Shown: positions 13,391-22,168 of the stretch, piece after piece
How positions within the stretch are numbered: the first letter of the stretch is position 1
How the letters are laid out: the number at the start of each line of letters is the position of its first letter
Assembly (NCBI GenBank): GCA_902168205.1
Contig: CABHOK010000003.1
Span: forward strand, 744,001 to 808,000
Reading direction: 5' to 3'
Origin: an uncultured Chitinophaga sp.
GTDB taxonomy: Bacteria > Bacteroidota > Bacteroidia > Cytophagales > Cyclobacteriaceae
Length of the DNA: 64,000 nucleotides
Made by a program: the position numbers and the translations under genes
The notes under the pieces: generated by a model
Told to the model about the DNA's origin: nothing
What the model saw: the letters and a program-made list of their open reading frames with translations, nothing else
Databases searched by the model: none

Positions 13391-13936
13391 TTAATACGGG
13401 CTGAAGATGGCAGCCATGTTTATACTAAAGCTCGGAAGTATATCTTCGCCATCTAACAATTCTTTAAATGGTTTTATAATCACATCACCGTTACTCCGGT
13501 ATATGGTGGTTGTTCTTTTCTTCGGATTTACCATCCATGCCAACTGGCAGCCGTTGTCGATCCACTCGTTCATTTTCGATTCTACAGAGGATGGAGAGTC
13601 AGAAGGCGATATAATTTCAATAACAAAATCCGGACAGATGTGCGTGAATTTCTGGCGCTCGCTCGTTGGTATTTGATTCCATCGTTCCTTCTTTATAAAG
13701 GCAGCATCAGCAGCGCGTATGGCACTGTTGGGCAATGTAAAACCTGCGCTCGAATCGAATGCGTATCCTGATTTCTTTTGCTTATTCCATATACCCAGTT
13801 CGGTAGCGATATCAAAATTATAACGGCCCGTTTCTGACCATGTGGGTTCCATTACAATAATCTCTCCCAATGAATTTCGCTCAATTTGGTATGGCTCGTT
13901 TTTTCGGCAGAAATGGAAGAATTGATCATCAGACAT
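13391..13936 (-). CDS. Uma2-family (DUF820) putative restriction-like endonuclease
   Basis: The 181-residue protein has the Uma2 fold pattern with PD-(D/E)XK-like residues: DAAFIKKERW, then CPDFVIEIISPSDS, and KMNEWIDNGCQLAWMVNPKKRTTTIYR. Such proteins are widespread, mostly uncharacterised and often near mobile DNA. Here it converges on nuoD with no gap and appears to stand alone. The N-terminal FHFCRKNEPYQIERNSLGEII is typical for the family. The substrate is unknown. Confidence 0.85.
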   Translation of the reverse strand: MSDDQFFHFCRKNEPYQIERNSLGEIIVMEPTWSETGRYNFDIATELGIWNKQKKSGYAFDSSAGFTLPNSAIRAADAAFIKKERWNQIPTSERQKFTHICPDFVIEIISPSDSPSSVESKMNEWIDNGCQLAWMVNPKKRTTTIYRSNGDVIIKPFKELLDGEDILPSFSINMAAIFSPY

Positions 13937-14117
13937 ATTGCATAACTTTAATCATAAAGATACTTCTGTAGCCGTGGTTTTATATGGTTGATATGAATAT
14001 ATTTTCATCCTGTATTGCCCACAGTGATAAGAGTATATATTACCTTTAGGTGGTACAATATTTTACGGTAGAATATTTCAATAAGGAAATTATTTTCCTG
14101 AGATAATACATAATGCG

Positions 14118-15623
14118 ATGATCCGAATACTCTCATCTCAACAGATAAAGGCGCTTGATGCTTATACAATCCAGCATGAACCGATAGCATCGATCGATCT
14201 TATGGAGCGCGCGTGTCGTGCATTTGTAAACTGGTTCACGGAAAGATTTGATGGGAGGAATACAATCGCCATAGTATGCGGCACAGGCAATAATGGTGGC
14301 GATGGCCTAGGTATAGCACGCATGCTGCAGGAGTGGAGTTATTCTGTAAAAGTGTTCGTGATCCGCGGATCGTCTGAAACAGAAGATTTTAAAGTAAATC
14401 TCGAACGACTGCGGGGTAAGGTTGAGGTCGTGGAAATAACTTCGCTGGATGAGACTATATTTTCAGAATATGACGTACTGATTGACGCTATATTTGGCTC
14501 CGGACTTACGCGACCGCCGGAAGGACTCTTTGCGCAGGCTATACATCTTATGAACAAGTCTGTTGCCGTACGCATTGCTGTAGATATACCCTCCGGTTTA
14601 CTGGCCGATAAAGTTTCCAAAGGCGAAATTTTCAAGGCTGACTTTACGGTCACCTTTCAAATGCCAAAGCTCGCTTTTCTTTTTCCTTCGAACCATTCGT
14701 TTACAGGTACATGGTGTACGGTAGATATAGGTTTGAACAAATCATTTATAAAAGAACAACAGACTTCGTATTACTATATCGCAGCAAAGGATATTAGGAC
14801 GATACTGAAGCCGAGATCGAAGTTTGATCATAAAGGAACGTACGGTCATGCGTTGCTTATGGCCGGTAGTTACGGTAAAATAGGAGCCGCATTGCTTTCC
14901 GGCCGAGCCGTATTGCGTGCAGGTGTAGGGTTGCTTACCATGCATGTGCCGGAATGTGGCTATGTCATTCTGCAAAGTTCCATACCGGAAGCAATGGCGA
15001 GTATAGATGAACATATACATTTCATTACTGCCATCCCGGAATTGGATAAATATACTGTTGTGGGTACAGGCCCAGGATTAGGCCAGGATAAATTAACCGT
15101 AAAAGCATTTCGTAAACTGCTCGAAGATTTCAGGAAACCTGTTGTGTTGGATGCTGATGCGCTAAATATACTTTCTGATAATCGCGAGTTGCTGTTATTG
15201 ATACCGGCAGGAAGTATACTTACTCCGCATCCCAAAGAATTTGAACGATTGGTTGGCAAATGGTCTGACGATTTTGAGCGACTCGACAAACAGAAGTCGC
15301 TGGCAAAGCAGTTAAAGTCGGTAGTGGTGTTAAAAGGAGCGAACACATCGATCGCATCACCGGAAGGTGCAGTGTATTTCAACTCTACCGGAAATCCCGG
15401 AATGGCTACAGGCGGAACTGGCGATGTGCTCACGGGGATCTTAACAGGACTACTGGCGCAGGGATATTCGTCTCTGGATACGGCTATAGCAGGTGTTTAC
15501 CTTCATGGGTTGTCGGGTGATATTGCTGCCCGCGAGCGCAGCATGGTATCGCTCATCGCTTCAGACATCATTGAGTTTTTGCCGGCTGCATTCAAAAAGA
15601 TCATACACGAGCAAAAAGTTTAG
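14118..15623 (+). CDS. nnr: Bifunctional NAD(P)HX epimerase/ADP-dependent dehydratase
   Basis: This 501-residue enzyme repairs hydrated NADH and NADPH. The N-terminal YjeF epimerase domain (1-215) has CGTGNNGGDGLG at 54-65. The C-terminal ribokinase-like dehydratase domain (about 225-501) has GTYGHALLMAGSYGKIGAA, LTPHPKEFERL and GNPGMATGGTGDVLTG. Both halves are intact. It stands alone upstream of apt, 67 bp away. Confidence 0.95.
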   Translation: MIRILSSQQIKALDAYTIQHEPIASIDLMERACRAFVNWFTERFDGRNTIAIVCGTGNNGGDGLGIARMLQEWSYSVKVFVIRGSSETEDFKVNLERLRGKVEVVEITSLDETIFSEYDVLIDAIFGSGLTRPPEGLFAQAIHLMNKSVAVRIAVDIPSGLLADKVSKGEIFKADFTVTFQMPKLAFLFPSNHSFTGTWCTVDIGLNKSFIKEQQTSYYYIAAKDIRTILKPRSKFDHKGTYGHALLMAGSYGKIGAALLSGRAVLRAGVGLLTMHVPECGYVILQSSIPEAMASIDEHIHFITAIPELDKYTVVGTGPGLGQDKLTVKAFRKLLEDFRKPVVLDADALNILSDNRELLLLIPAGSILTPHPKEFERLVGKWSDDFERLDKQKSLAKQLKSVVVLKGANTSIASPEGAVYFNSTGNPGMATGGTGDVLTGILTGLLAQGYSSLDTAIAGVYLHGLSGDIAARERSMVSLIASDIIEFLPAAFKKIIHEQKV

Positions 15624-15643
15624 CCGGTAGATGCTTTTGTAGT

Positions 15644-15672
15644 TGAACTGTACCGTTGGAATTTTACTTTTG
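15644..15672 (+). promoter_or_regulatory. apt promoter
   Basis: TTG (15644-15646) and TACTTTTG (15665-15672), separated by 18 bp, match the Bacteroidetes -33 and -7 elements. They lie 18 bp before the apt start codon. Confidence 0.5.
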
Positions 15673-15690
15673 ATACTTTAAAACATTTGC

Positions 15691-16224
15691 ATGCAGCTCT
15701 CAGACAAGATCAAACACACCATTCGTGATGTTCATGATTATCCCAAGCCGGGTATAATTTTCAAAGATATAACGCCTGTGTTGTCTGATCCGGTGCTGAT
15801 GCATGAAATAGCCGGGCAACTGAAGCAGGATTTTCAGGGCCAAAAGCTGGATGCTATTGCTGCAGTTGAGGCGCGCGGATTTATCTTCGGATCGATTCTG
15901 GCGCACGAGCTTGGCTGCCGGTTTATACCCATCCGCAAGGCCGGCAAGCTTCCGTATAAAGTGAGAAGAAAAGAATACGACCTGGAGTATGGTACTGCGT
16001 GCATTGAAGTACACGAAGATGCCATTCAATCCGGCTGGCGAGTACTGGTGCAGGATGATCTGCTTGCTACCGGAGGAACGGCAGGGGCTGCCGCTGCCTT
16101 GATTGAAAGTTTTGGAGCCACCGTTGCCGGATTTTCTTTCATTATAAACCTGAGCTTTTTGCCGGGATATAGTCTTTTGAAAGAACGTTTCGGAGTAGAC
16201 CCACATTTTTTAACTGAATATTAA
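15691..16224 (+). CDS. apt: Adenine phosphoribosyltransferase
   Basis: The 177-residue enzyme salvages adenine to AMP using PRPP. It has PKPGIIFKDITPVL near the N-terminus, the adenine-pocket region AVEARGFIFGS and the PRPP loop VQDDLLATGGTAGAA at 120-134. Length and motifs are typical for Apt. A promoter lies just upstream, and a Lon N-domain gene follows after 30 bp. Confidence 0.95.
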   Translation: MQLSDKIKHTIRDVHDYPKPGIIFKDITPVLSDPVLMHEIAGQLKQDFQGQKLDAIAAVEARGFIFGSILAHELGCRFIPIRKAGKLPYKVRRKEYDLEYGTACIEVHEDAIQSGWRVLVQDDLLATGGTAGAAAALIESFGATVAGFSFIINLSFLPGYSLLKERFGVDPHFLTEY

Positions 16225-16254
16225 CCTTATTGCTGTCAAGTTTGTTTGAGAGGT

Positions 16255-16842
16255 ATGGATGAGACCGTTCATATTCCGATGTTCCCGCTGGCCATATTGC
16301 CATTACCGGGTGAACTTGTACCCCTTCATATTTTTGAGCCTCGTTATCGGCAGTTGTTACAGGATGCCGAGACTAATGATGTAACGTTTGGTATTTACTT
16401 TAGTCATGAGATCAACCAGGTAAAGCTCGGTTCACTCATGCGCCTGGATAGTATAATTAAACGCTATGCAGGAGGAGAGTCTGATATCATTGTGAAATGC
16501 GAAGATGTTTTTAATATGGACAAGCTCGCGCTTACCTATAAGTCAAAAATGTATCCGGGCGCTGATGTGCGTTTTCACCAGGTGGATCTTAACAGGATGC
16601 CATCGCTCACGTTGTATGAATTGTTCCTGGAATACCTGAAGAACCGTAACATCAATCAGTACAGCACACATTTCACGGTATACCAGATTGCCTGTGAACT
16701 AAGTCTTGATCTAAACGACCGCTATAAATTTCTACGCTTACCACACGATAAACACGACCAGTTCTTATTGAACAGAATTCGCTATCAATTGCATTTGCTG
16801 AGCAGTGAAGCACGCAGTAAAGATGTATATCATCTCAACTGA
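16255..16842 (+). CDS. Lon N-terminal (substrate-binding) domain protein
   Basis: The protein of about 195 residues consists only of a LonA N-domain: IPMFPLAILPLPGELVPLHIFEPRYRQLL at the start is the hallmark. There is no AAA or protease domain. Such stand-alone proteins may bind unfolded or specific substrates as adaptors. I chose ATG at 16255 rather than the in-frame TTG 9 bp upstream. It follows apt closely and may be co-transcribed. Confidence 0.85.
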   Translation: MDETVHIPMFPLAILPLPGELVPLHIFEPRYRQLLQDAETNDVTFGIYFSHEINQVKLGSLMRLDSIIKRYAGGESDIIVKCEDVFNMDKLALTYKSKMYPGADVRFHQVDLNRMPSLTLYELFLEYLKNRNINQYSTHFTVYQIACELSLDLNDRYKFLRLPHDKHDQFLLNRIRYQLHLLSSEARSKDVYHLN

Positions 16843-16913
16843 TTGTTCTGTCGGCAATCTGTATCCTTCCGGTTTAGTTTTCGTTACAGGTGTCTTTTCG
16901 GTTATATATAGTC

Positions 16914-16957
16914 TGTTACCTTTTAGGTGACGTGCGTTAACAAACAATTAACGTTTG
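16914..16957 (+). promoter_or_regulatory. Third copy of the array operator with promoter
   Basis: TGTTACC-TTTTA-GGTGACG (16914-16932) matches the array A operator half-sites in 13 of 14 positions. It is followed at exactly the array B spacing by TTAACGTTTGCAT (TTTG ending 16957), a near -7 element. It precedes the secreted-protein gene at 17017. It may place that gene in the same regulon as the tRNA-like arrays. Confidence 0.5.
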
Positions 16958-17016
16958 CATGGCAACATTATACTGTAAAGAGGCGTCTTTGAGGTATATA
17001 TTTAATCAAGACCCTT

Positions 17017-17595
17017 ATGAAAAAGACCCTTTCAGTTTTAATGCTGCTGGTTGCTATAGGCAGTACAGCATTGGCTTTGCCTACGGAGAATCCTGCGCCC
17101 GCGAGCGGTGTTGGTATTATGAAGAAAGGAAAGACCTTCCATGTATTTTACAAAGCCGCAAAATTATCGGATGTGAAGATCTTCATTCGCAACGAACGAA
17201 ATGATCTTGTATTTGCAGAAACTATCCGCAAGACAGACGGCTTTGTTCGTCCCTATAATTTTACGCAACTCGAAGATGGCGAGTATACCGTGGAAGTAAT
17301 TGACTGTACACATCGCCAGGTTCAGAAGATAACGCATGGATTAAAGCCATTGGATAAACTCGCGCATGTGGTTCGTGTGTCACCTACCGAGAATAAATTT
17401 TTATTAACACTCCCGAATAAAGTACATAACATCATTTCGGTGAAGATTTACGGATACAAACACCAGTTAGTATACGAAGAATTGCTGGAGATAACGGATG
17501 ACTTCGCCAAGCTGTATAACCTGAACCAGATCAACGATGAATTTTCGTTTGAGATCACAGATGAAGAAGGAAATGTTAAAGTTCTGTCGTATTAA
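17017..17595 (+). CDS. Secreted beta-sandwich protein, paralogue of 17897-18484
   Basis: The 192-residue protein starts with a signal peptide (MKKTLSVLMLLVAIGSTALA). It has two similar beta-rich halves: VKIFIRNERNDLVFAETI with DGFVRPYNFTQLEDGEYTVEV, and VKIYGYKHQLVYEELL with DDFAKLYNLNQINDEFSFEI. This pattern recalls DUF3244-like exported domains of Bacteroidota. The function is unknown. A neighbouring gene encodes a paralogue. The promoter region carries an operator like those of the tRNA-like arrays. A terminator follows at 17644. Confidence 0.6.
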   Translation: MKKTLSVLMLLVAIGSTALALPTENPAPASGVGIMKKGKTFHVFYKAAKLSDVKIFIRNERNDLVFAETIRKTDGFVRPYNFTQLEDGEYTVEVIDCTHRQVQKITHGLKPLDKLAHVVRVSPTENKFLLTLPNKVHNIISVKIYGYKHQLVYEELLEITDDFAKLYNLNQINDEFSFEITDEEGNVKVLSY

Positions 17596-17643
17596 CGAAT
17601 AACATTTTTAGAAGGAGTGCTCCGGTAGAATAATATAGCAAGG

Positions 17644-17669
17644 GCAGTCATGCAAATGACTGCTTTTTT
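17644..17669 (+). terminator. Intrinsic terminator
   Basis: GCAGTCAT (17644-17651) and ATGACTGC (17656-17663) form a perfect 8-bp stem with a GCAA loop and a following T-run, 48 bp after the secreted-protein gene. Confidence 0.8.
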
Positions 17670-17838
17670 CATTGACAAAGGAACTATAGCGGCCAGTAGT
17701 GCAAACGTTGTATTAAAATGAATCATACCGAGAGCGTTTGCAGCAAGTATATATACCCTCTTTTGATTGATTTCTACTTCGAAATTTCTGCAAACGTTAT
17801 TTATAGTTAAAAAAAATGTTTCCTTACAACAGTCGGCC

Positions 17839-17865
17839 TTGAGTAATGCTGCCACGTTACATTTG
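17839..17865 (+). promoter_or_regulatory. Promoter of the second secreted-protein gene
   Basis: TTG (17839-17841) and TACATTTG (17858-17865), 16 bp apart, match -33 and -7 elements upstream of the ATG at 17897. No TGTTACC operator is present here, unlike at the paralogue. Confidence 0.55.
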
Positions 17866-17896
17866 TATCGTAAACAAAAAACAAACAAAGTCGATT

Positions 17897-18484
17897 ATGA
17901 AAATTAAATCACTTTTCATTGCAGCGCTCGTAGTAGTAAGTGCAAACGTGATGGCTCTTGGAAAGGAAGAGCCTGCTAACAACAAAGGTCTGGCTGTGGT
18001 ACCTGTTAAAGGTGCAGATGTATTCAAGGTAATTTACAAAGCTGAAAATGCAGGTAAAATCAAATTGAATATCTACAACACAAAATCTGAATTGGTGTTT
18101 ACTGAAACATTTACTGGTACAGATGGTTTCATCTGCCCATTGAACTTCTCAGGTCTTCAATTCGGTGAGTATACAATCGAGTTAATCGATGCTACGGGTA
18201 AGAGAACTGAAAAAGTAAACTATAAGCCTGTTAGTGCATCTCCTAAAAATGTACACATTGCAAAATTAGCGAATGAGAATGGCAAATTCCTCGTGTCTGT
18301 ATCTTCTACAGGTAGCGAGCAGATCAATGTAAAGATCTACGATGCTGCTAACAATCTTGTTCATAGCGAAAACAAAACAGTTGATGGTAACTTCGCTCAA
18401 CTTTATACAGTAAAGAATGTAACAGGTTCACTGACATTCGAAGTAACTGACAAATCTGGTAACACGAAAACTGTTCGGTTCTAA
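17897..18484 (+). CDS. Secreted beta-sandwich protein, paralogue of 17017-17595
   Basis: The ATG at 17897 gives a 195-residue precursor with signal peptide MKIKSLFIAALVVVSANVMA. Two repeats follow, around IKLNIYNTKSELVFTETF with DGFICPLNFSGLQFGEYTIEL, and VKIYDAANNLVHSENKTV with DGNFAQLYTVKNVTGSLTFEV. The same scheme is seen in the upstream neighbour, so the pair arose by tandem duplication. The codon pattern looks tuned for high expression and the promoter is good. Its role is unknown, perhaps an abundant periplasmic or surface protein. Confidence 0.65.
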   Translation: MKIKSLFIAALVVVSANVMALGKEEPANNKGLAVVPVKGADVFKVIYKAENAGKIKLNIYNTKSELVFTETFTGTDGFICPLNFSGLQFGEYTIELIDATGKRTEKVNYKPVSASPKNVHIAKLANENGKFLVSVSSTGSEQINVKIYDAANNLVHSENKTVDGNFAQLYTVKNVTGSLTFEVTDKSGNTKTVRF

Positions 18485-18511
18485 GAATTAACATAATTCA
18501 TTAACCGTACG

Positions 18512-18540
18512 AAAGCCTTCCCTCACCGGAAGGCTTTTGT
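18512..18540 (+). terminator. Intrinsic terminator
   Basis: AAAGCCTTCC (18512-18521) pairs perfectly with GGAAGGCTTT (18528-18537) 27 bp after the secreted-protein gene. Confidence 0.8.
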
Positions 18541-18675
18541 ATTTATAGCCCTATATATAAATACAACAATAAATAATGATGTTTGTCTATATGGAATGCT
18601 GATAGATTGCATTTTGAATTTTAACTGAAATCGCTACTTTTACCTTATCGCAAACGATTAACGTAAACTATCCTT

Positions 18676-19533
18676 ATGAAAAAAATTCTTGTCCCGACAG
18701 ACTTTTCCAAACCGGCTGCTATTGCAGCAGATGTAGCTGCTGACATTGCCAGACGCTCCGGTAGTGAAATCACATTGCTTCATGTAATTGAAGAAGCTAC
18801 AGAGGGTTCTATCAACATCGAAGGAGAAGCTACTTATGGCGGTAACTGGGAAGAGAAACTGTTCACGGCAAAGCTGATTGAGAAAGCCCAGAAGCAGATG
18901 GAGAAGTTCGCTTCCGAGTCAAGATTTGAAGGTTTGAAAGTGCGCCAGAAACTCAGAATAGGAACACCTTTTCATGGTATGAATGCTATCATCACCGAGA
19001 ATAAAGTTGATCTTGTTGTGATGGGAACATCAGGCCGCAGTGCACTGGAGCAAATGATCATTGGTTCCAATACTGAAAAGGTTGTACGCCATTCGCATTG
19101 CCCTGTATTAACGGTACAGAACAAACCGGCTACCAAGGAGTTTAAGAACATCGTGTATGCAACATCCATGGATAAGGATGAAGAAGTATTCTCAAAAATA
19201 GTAAGAAGAACACAACAGGTTTATGATTCAACCATTCACCTGGTGCGCATCAATACACCTTCTAACTTCCAGCGCGATGCTGTGGTGAAGAAGTATATGG
19301 AGAGCTTCGCCAAGAAATTGCAGTTGAAGAACTATACCATCAACGTATTCAACGACATTAGCGAAGAGGAGGGCATCATCTATTTTGCTGACAGCATTAA
19401 CGCAGATATGATTGCCATGGCTACACACGGACGCACAGGTTTTGCGCACGTACTGGCCGGAAGCATCGCTGAAGATGTGGTGAGCCACTCCAAGCGCCCG
19501 GTACTTACATTCGTGACGAAAGCAAGAAAGTAA
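18676..19533 (+). CDS. Universal stress protein with two UspA domains
   Basis: The 285-residue protein has tandem Usp domains. The first (MKKILVPTDFSKPAAIAADV) has the ATP-binding GTSGRSALEQMIIGSNTEKVVRHS split pattern and VPTDFS start. The second (about 150-285) ends THGRTGFAHVLAGSIAEDVVSHSKRPVLTF. Such proteins bind ATP or act in stress survival. It is monocistronic, ending in a strong terminator at 19554. Confidence 0.92.
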   Translation: MKKILVPTDFSKPAAIAADVAADIARRSGSEITLLHVIEEATEGSINIEGEATYGGNWEEKLFTAKLIEKAQKQMEKFASESRFEGLKVRQKLRIGTPFHGMNAIITENKVDLVVMGTSGRSALEQMIIGSNTEKVVRHSHCPVLTVQNKPATKEFKNIVYATSMDKDEEVFSKIVRRTQQVYDSTIHLVRINTPSNFQRDAVVKKYMESFAKKLQLKNYTINVFNDISEEEGIIYFADSINADMIAMATHGRTGFAHVLAGSIAEDVVSHSKRPVLTFVTKARK

Positions 19534-19553
19534 AAGTCATAACTCATTGGCAT

Positions 19554-19588
19554 AAAGGCCGTTTCATGTCTGTGGAACGGCCTTTTTT
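19554..19588 (+). terminator. Intrinsic terminator
   Basis: AAAGGCCGTT (19554-19563) pairs with AACGGCCTTT (19576-19585), followed by further T residues, 20 bp after the universal stress protein gene. Confidence 0.85.
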
Positions 19589-19714
19589 CTTTTTTGTTAT
19601 CTTTAGATTGATTTTTCGTGAACAAGGGCTTTTGGCATCGCCTCTCAGGGCTTGCATTGGCAATGTTTACCTGAAACCGTTAAAGAACTCACTAACCTCC
19701 TTATCCAGTTACAC

Positions 19715-22168
19715 ATGGAGTACCTGCTGTTTGTCCTTCTCTTGATCAGTTTCATTATTCTGATCACGATCAAGAACAATTTTTCATCTCAACTGCTACT
19801 GCTTCAAAAGAAAATGGATGATCTCGCTCGAGAGATCACACGCCTGCAAAGCAAAATGATTGAGCAACCCATCATTGTAAAACCTGAAGAGCAAACACAG
19901 GTGGTTGAGAAGCCGGTTGCGCATACCGCTCCCGTAATAACGCCTTTTGTTGAAGAGAAGAAAGAGGTTGAGAAACCAATCGAACAGGTTGTAGTGCCAA
20001 CTCCTCCGAAAGAAGAACCTGTACAGATTCCGGTTCTGGAAGAGAAGGAGGAAGTGGAAGAAGCATTGCCGCCTATTGAATTGAATGCGCCACGTGTAAC
20101 GCCTCCGTTGCCTCCCGAAAAGCCCGGCTTCTTCGAGCGCAATCCCGACCTGGAAAAATTCATTGGAGAGAACCTCGCCAACAAGATTGGTATTGGTATA
20201 CTCGTGCTCGGTATAGGTTTCTTTGTTAAGTATGCGATTGATCAGGACTGGATCAACGAGATCGGTCGTGTACTCATAGGTATAGCTTGTGGTGGTATAT
20301 TGATTGGTGTGGCGCATTGGATGCGTAAAACATTTGCTGCGTTCAGCTCGGTGTTGGTTGGCGGTGGTATAGCGGTGCTCTATTTTACCATTGCTATTGC
20401 ATTTCATGAATATGCACTATTCAGTCAGACGGCTGCATTTATACTCATGGTGATCATCACCGGGTTTACCATTGTATTGTCGCTTGCCTATAATCGCATT
20501 GAACTTGCTGTGGTGGGTATATTGGGTGGTTTTGCATCGCCATTCATGGTAAGTACAGGTGAAGGTAACTATGTCGTTTTATTTACCTATATATTGATAC
20601 TGGATGTTGGTATGCTCGTGCTGGCATACTATAAGAAATGGAACCTGGTTAACATCATCGCCTATGTGTTTACGTTGATCTTGTTCGGCTCGTGGCTCGG
20701 TGCAAAATACGATGGTACCAATGTAGGTATGATGCGCGGTGGTATTGTGTTCGCCACGTTGTTCTACCTGGTGTTCTTTGCTATGAATATCATCAACAAC
20801 ATTCGTAATCGTGTAACCTTTCAGTCGATTGAAATAACGCTTTTGCTTAGCAATACATTCTGCTACTATGCTGCCGGTATGTATATACTTGATAACGCTG
20901 CCGGTGAGAACTTCAAAGGATTATTCACGGCTTTGCTCGGTATATTTAACTTCATTTTTGCGTATTCGCTCTATAAGAATGAACGTGTAGATCGCAACCT
21001 GGTATTTCTGCTCATCGGACTTGTGCTTACGTTTATAAGTCTGGCAGCACCAGTACAGTTGGAAGGAAACTATATAACATTGTTCTGGGCAGCCGAAGCC
21101 GTATTGTTGTTATGGCTCTCGCAGAAGTCGGGTATCAGGTTGATGAAGCTTGCTTCTGTGCTTGTTATGGCGCTCATGATCATCAGTCTCGTGATGGATT
21201 GGGAACAGCTATACTTTAGCGGTGCAACGGAGCTCACCGTAATTGTCAATAAAGCCTATATTACAAGTATTGCTGTGTTACTTTCGATTGCCGGTACACT
21301 TCACTTCCTCAAGTTTGAGACAGACGAGTACCAGGAATATGTAAAGCCTTATCGATTACTGTTGAACCTCGGTGGTATTCTGTTGCTGTATGCTTCACAG
21401 TTCCTCGAGTTGCAGTATCAGCTTCCGAGATTTGTAGATGATTTTACTGCGGTGCTGATCATCATCGGTTGCTATAATTTACTTTTTATAACGGCATTGT
21501 TACTGGCTGAATCGAAGCTTGGTTTACCGGAGCAACTTCGCCAGGCATTTTCGGGATGGGGAGCAGTGGCTATACTGTCTTTCCTGTTATTCTATCACGG
21601 CCAGACAATTGAAGCACGTGATAATTACCTGACCGGAAATGCTACGTTTACCGGGTTCGGCTTCCATTATGTGTATATAGCTTTGTTGCTGGTAATTTCA
21701 GTGCTTACTCTCAGGCGTGTACAGCAACTCACCAGCTTCAACGAAGCGAGCCATAATATTTATTCGTGGGTTTATATATCATTCTTTGTATTCCTGGCGA
21801 GTGCCGAGCTTGATCACACTGTATTGCTGATTGGTTATTCGGGTATTGAATCGATGGATCACATCCTCACGCAAAATCACAAGATCGGCTTCCCGATCCT
21901 GTGGGGTATAGCATCGTTCCTGCTCATTGCGATTGGGTTGAAAACCAAGAAAAAACATTTGCGTATCATCTCATTAACCCTGTTGCTGATTACACTGGTG
22001 AAACTTTTCGTGGTGGACATCCGTGGTATTTCAGAAGGAGGGAAGATTGCAGCATTTATATCACTGGGTATATTGTTGCTGGTGGTGTCGTTCATGTATC
22101 AACGCCTCAAGAAATTGTTACTCGCAGATGAACCGGTGCAAAACAGCGACCAAACCGAAGGGAAATGA
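19715..22168 (+). CDS. DUF2339 polytopic membrane protein
   Basis: I chose ATG at 19715 (MEYLLFVLLLISFIILI), giving about 817 residues. After one N-terminal membrane segment comes a coiled-coil and a Pro/Glu-rich linker (about 30-145), then more than twenty membrane segments beginning NKIGIGILVLGIGFFVKYA. This is the DUF2339 arrangement. The function is unknown; it is often paired with DUF3999 proteins. The next gene encodes one and overlaps the stop by ATGA, indicating translational coupling. Confidence 0.88.
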   Translation: MEYLLFVLLLISFIILITIKNNFSSQLLLLQKKMDDLAREITRLQSKMIEQPIIVKPEEQTQVVEKPVAHTAPVITPFVEEKKEVEKPIEQVVVPTPPKEEPVQIPVLEEKEEVEEALPPIELNAPRVTPPLPPEKPGFFERNPDLEKFIGENLANKIGIGILVLGIGFFVKYAIDQDWINEIGRVLIGIACGGILIGVAHWMRKTFAAFSSVLVGGGIAVLYFTIAIAFHEYALFSQTAAFILMVIITGFTIVLSLAYNRIELAVVGILGGFASPFMVSTGEGNYVVLFTYILILDVGMLVLAYYKKWNLVNIIAYVFTLILFGSWLGAKYDGTNVGMMRGGIVFATLFYLVFFAMNIINNIRNRVTFQSIEITLLLSNTFCYYAAGMYILDNAAGENFKGLFTALLGIFNFIFAYSLYKNERVDRNLVFLLIGLVLTFISLAAPVQLEGNYITLFWAAEAVLLLWLSQKSGIRLMKLASVLVMALMIISLVMDWEQLYFSGATELTVIVNKAYITSIAVLLSIAGTLHFLKFETDEYQEYVKPYRLLLNLGGILLLYASQFLELQYQLPRFVDDFTAVLIIIGCYNLLFITALLLAESKLGLPEQLRQAFSGWGAVAILSFLLFYHGQTIEARDNYLTGNATFTGFGFHYVYIALLLVISVLTLRRVQQLTSFNEASHNIYSWVYISFFVFLASAELDHTVLLIGYSGIESMDHILTQNHKIGFPILWGIASFLLIAIGLKTKKKHLRIISLTLLLITLVKLFVVDIRGISEGGKIAAFISLGILLLVVSFMYQRLKKLLLADEPVQNSDQTEGK

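Noticed and set aside
13391-13936. Defence island around the Uma2-family nuclease
   Set aside because: It is a solitary gene wedged between housekeeping genes with no methylase, helicase or other defence gene next to it.
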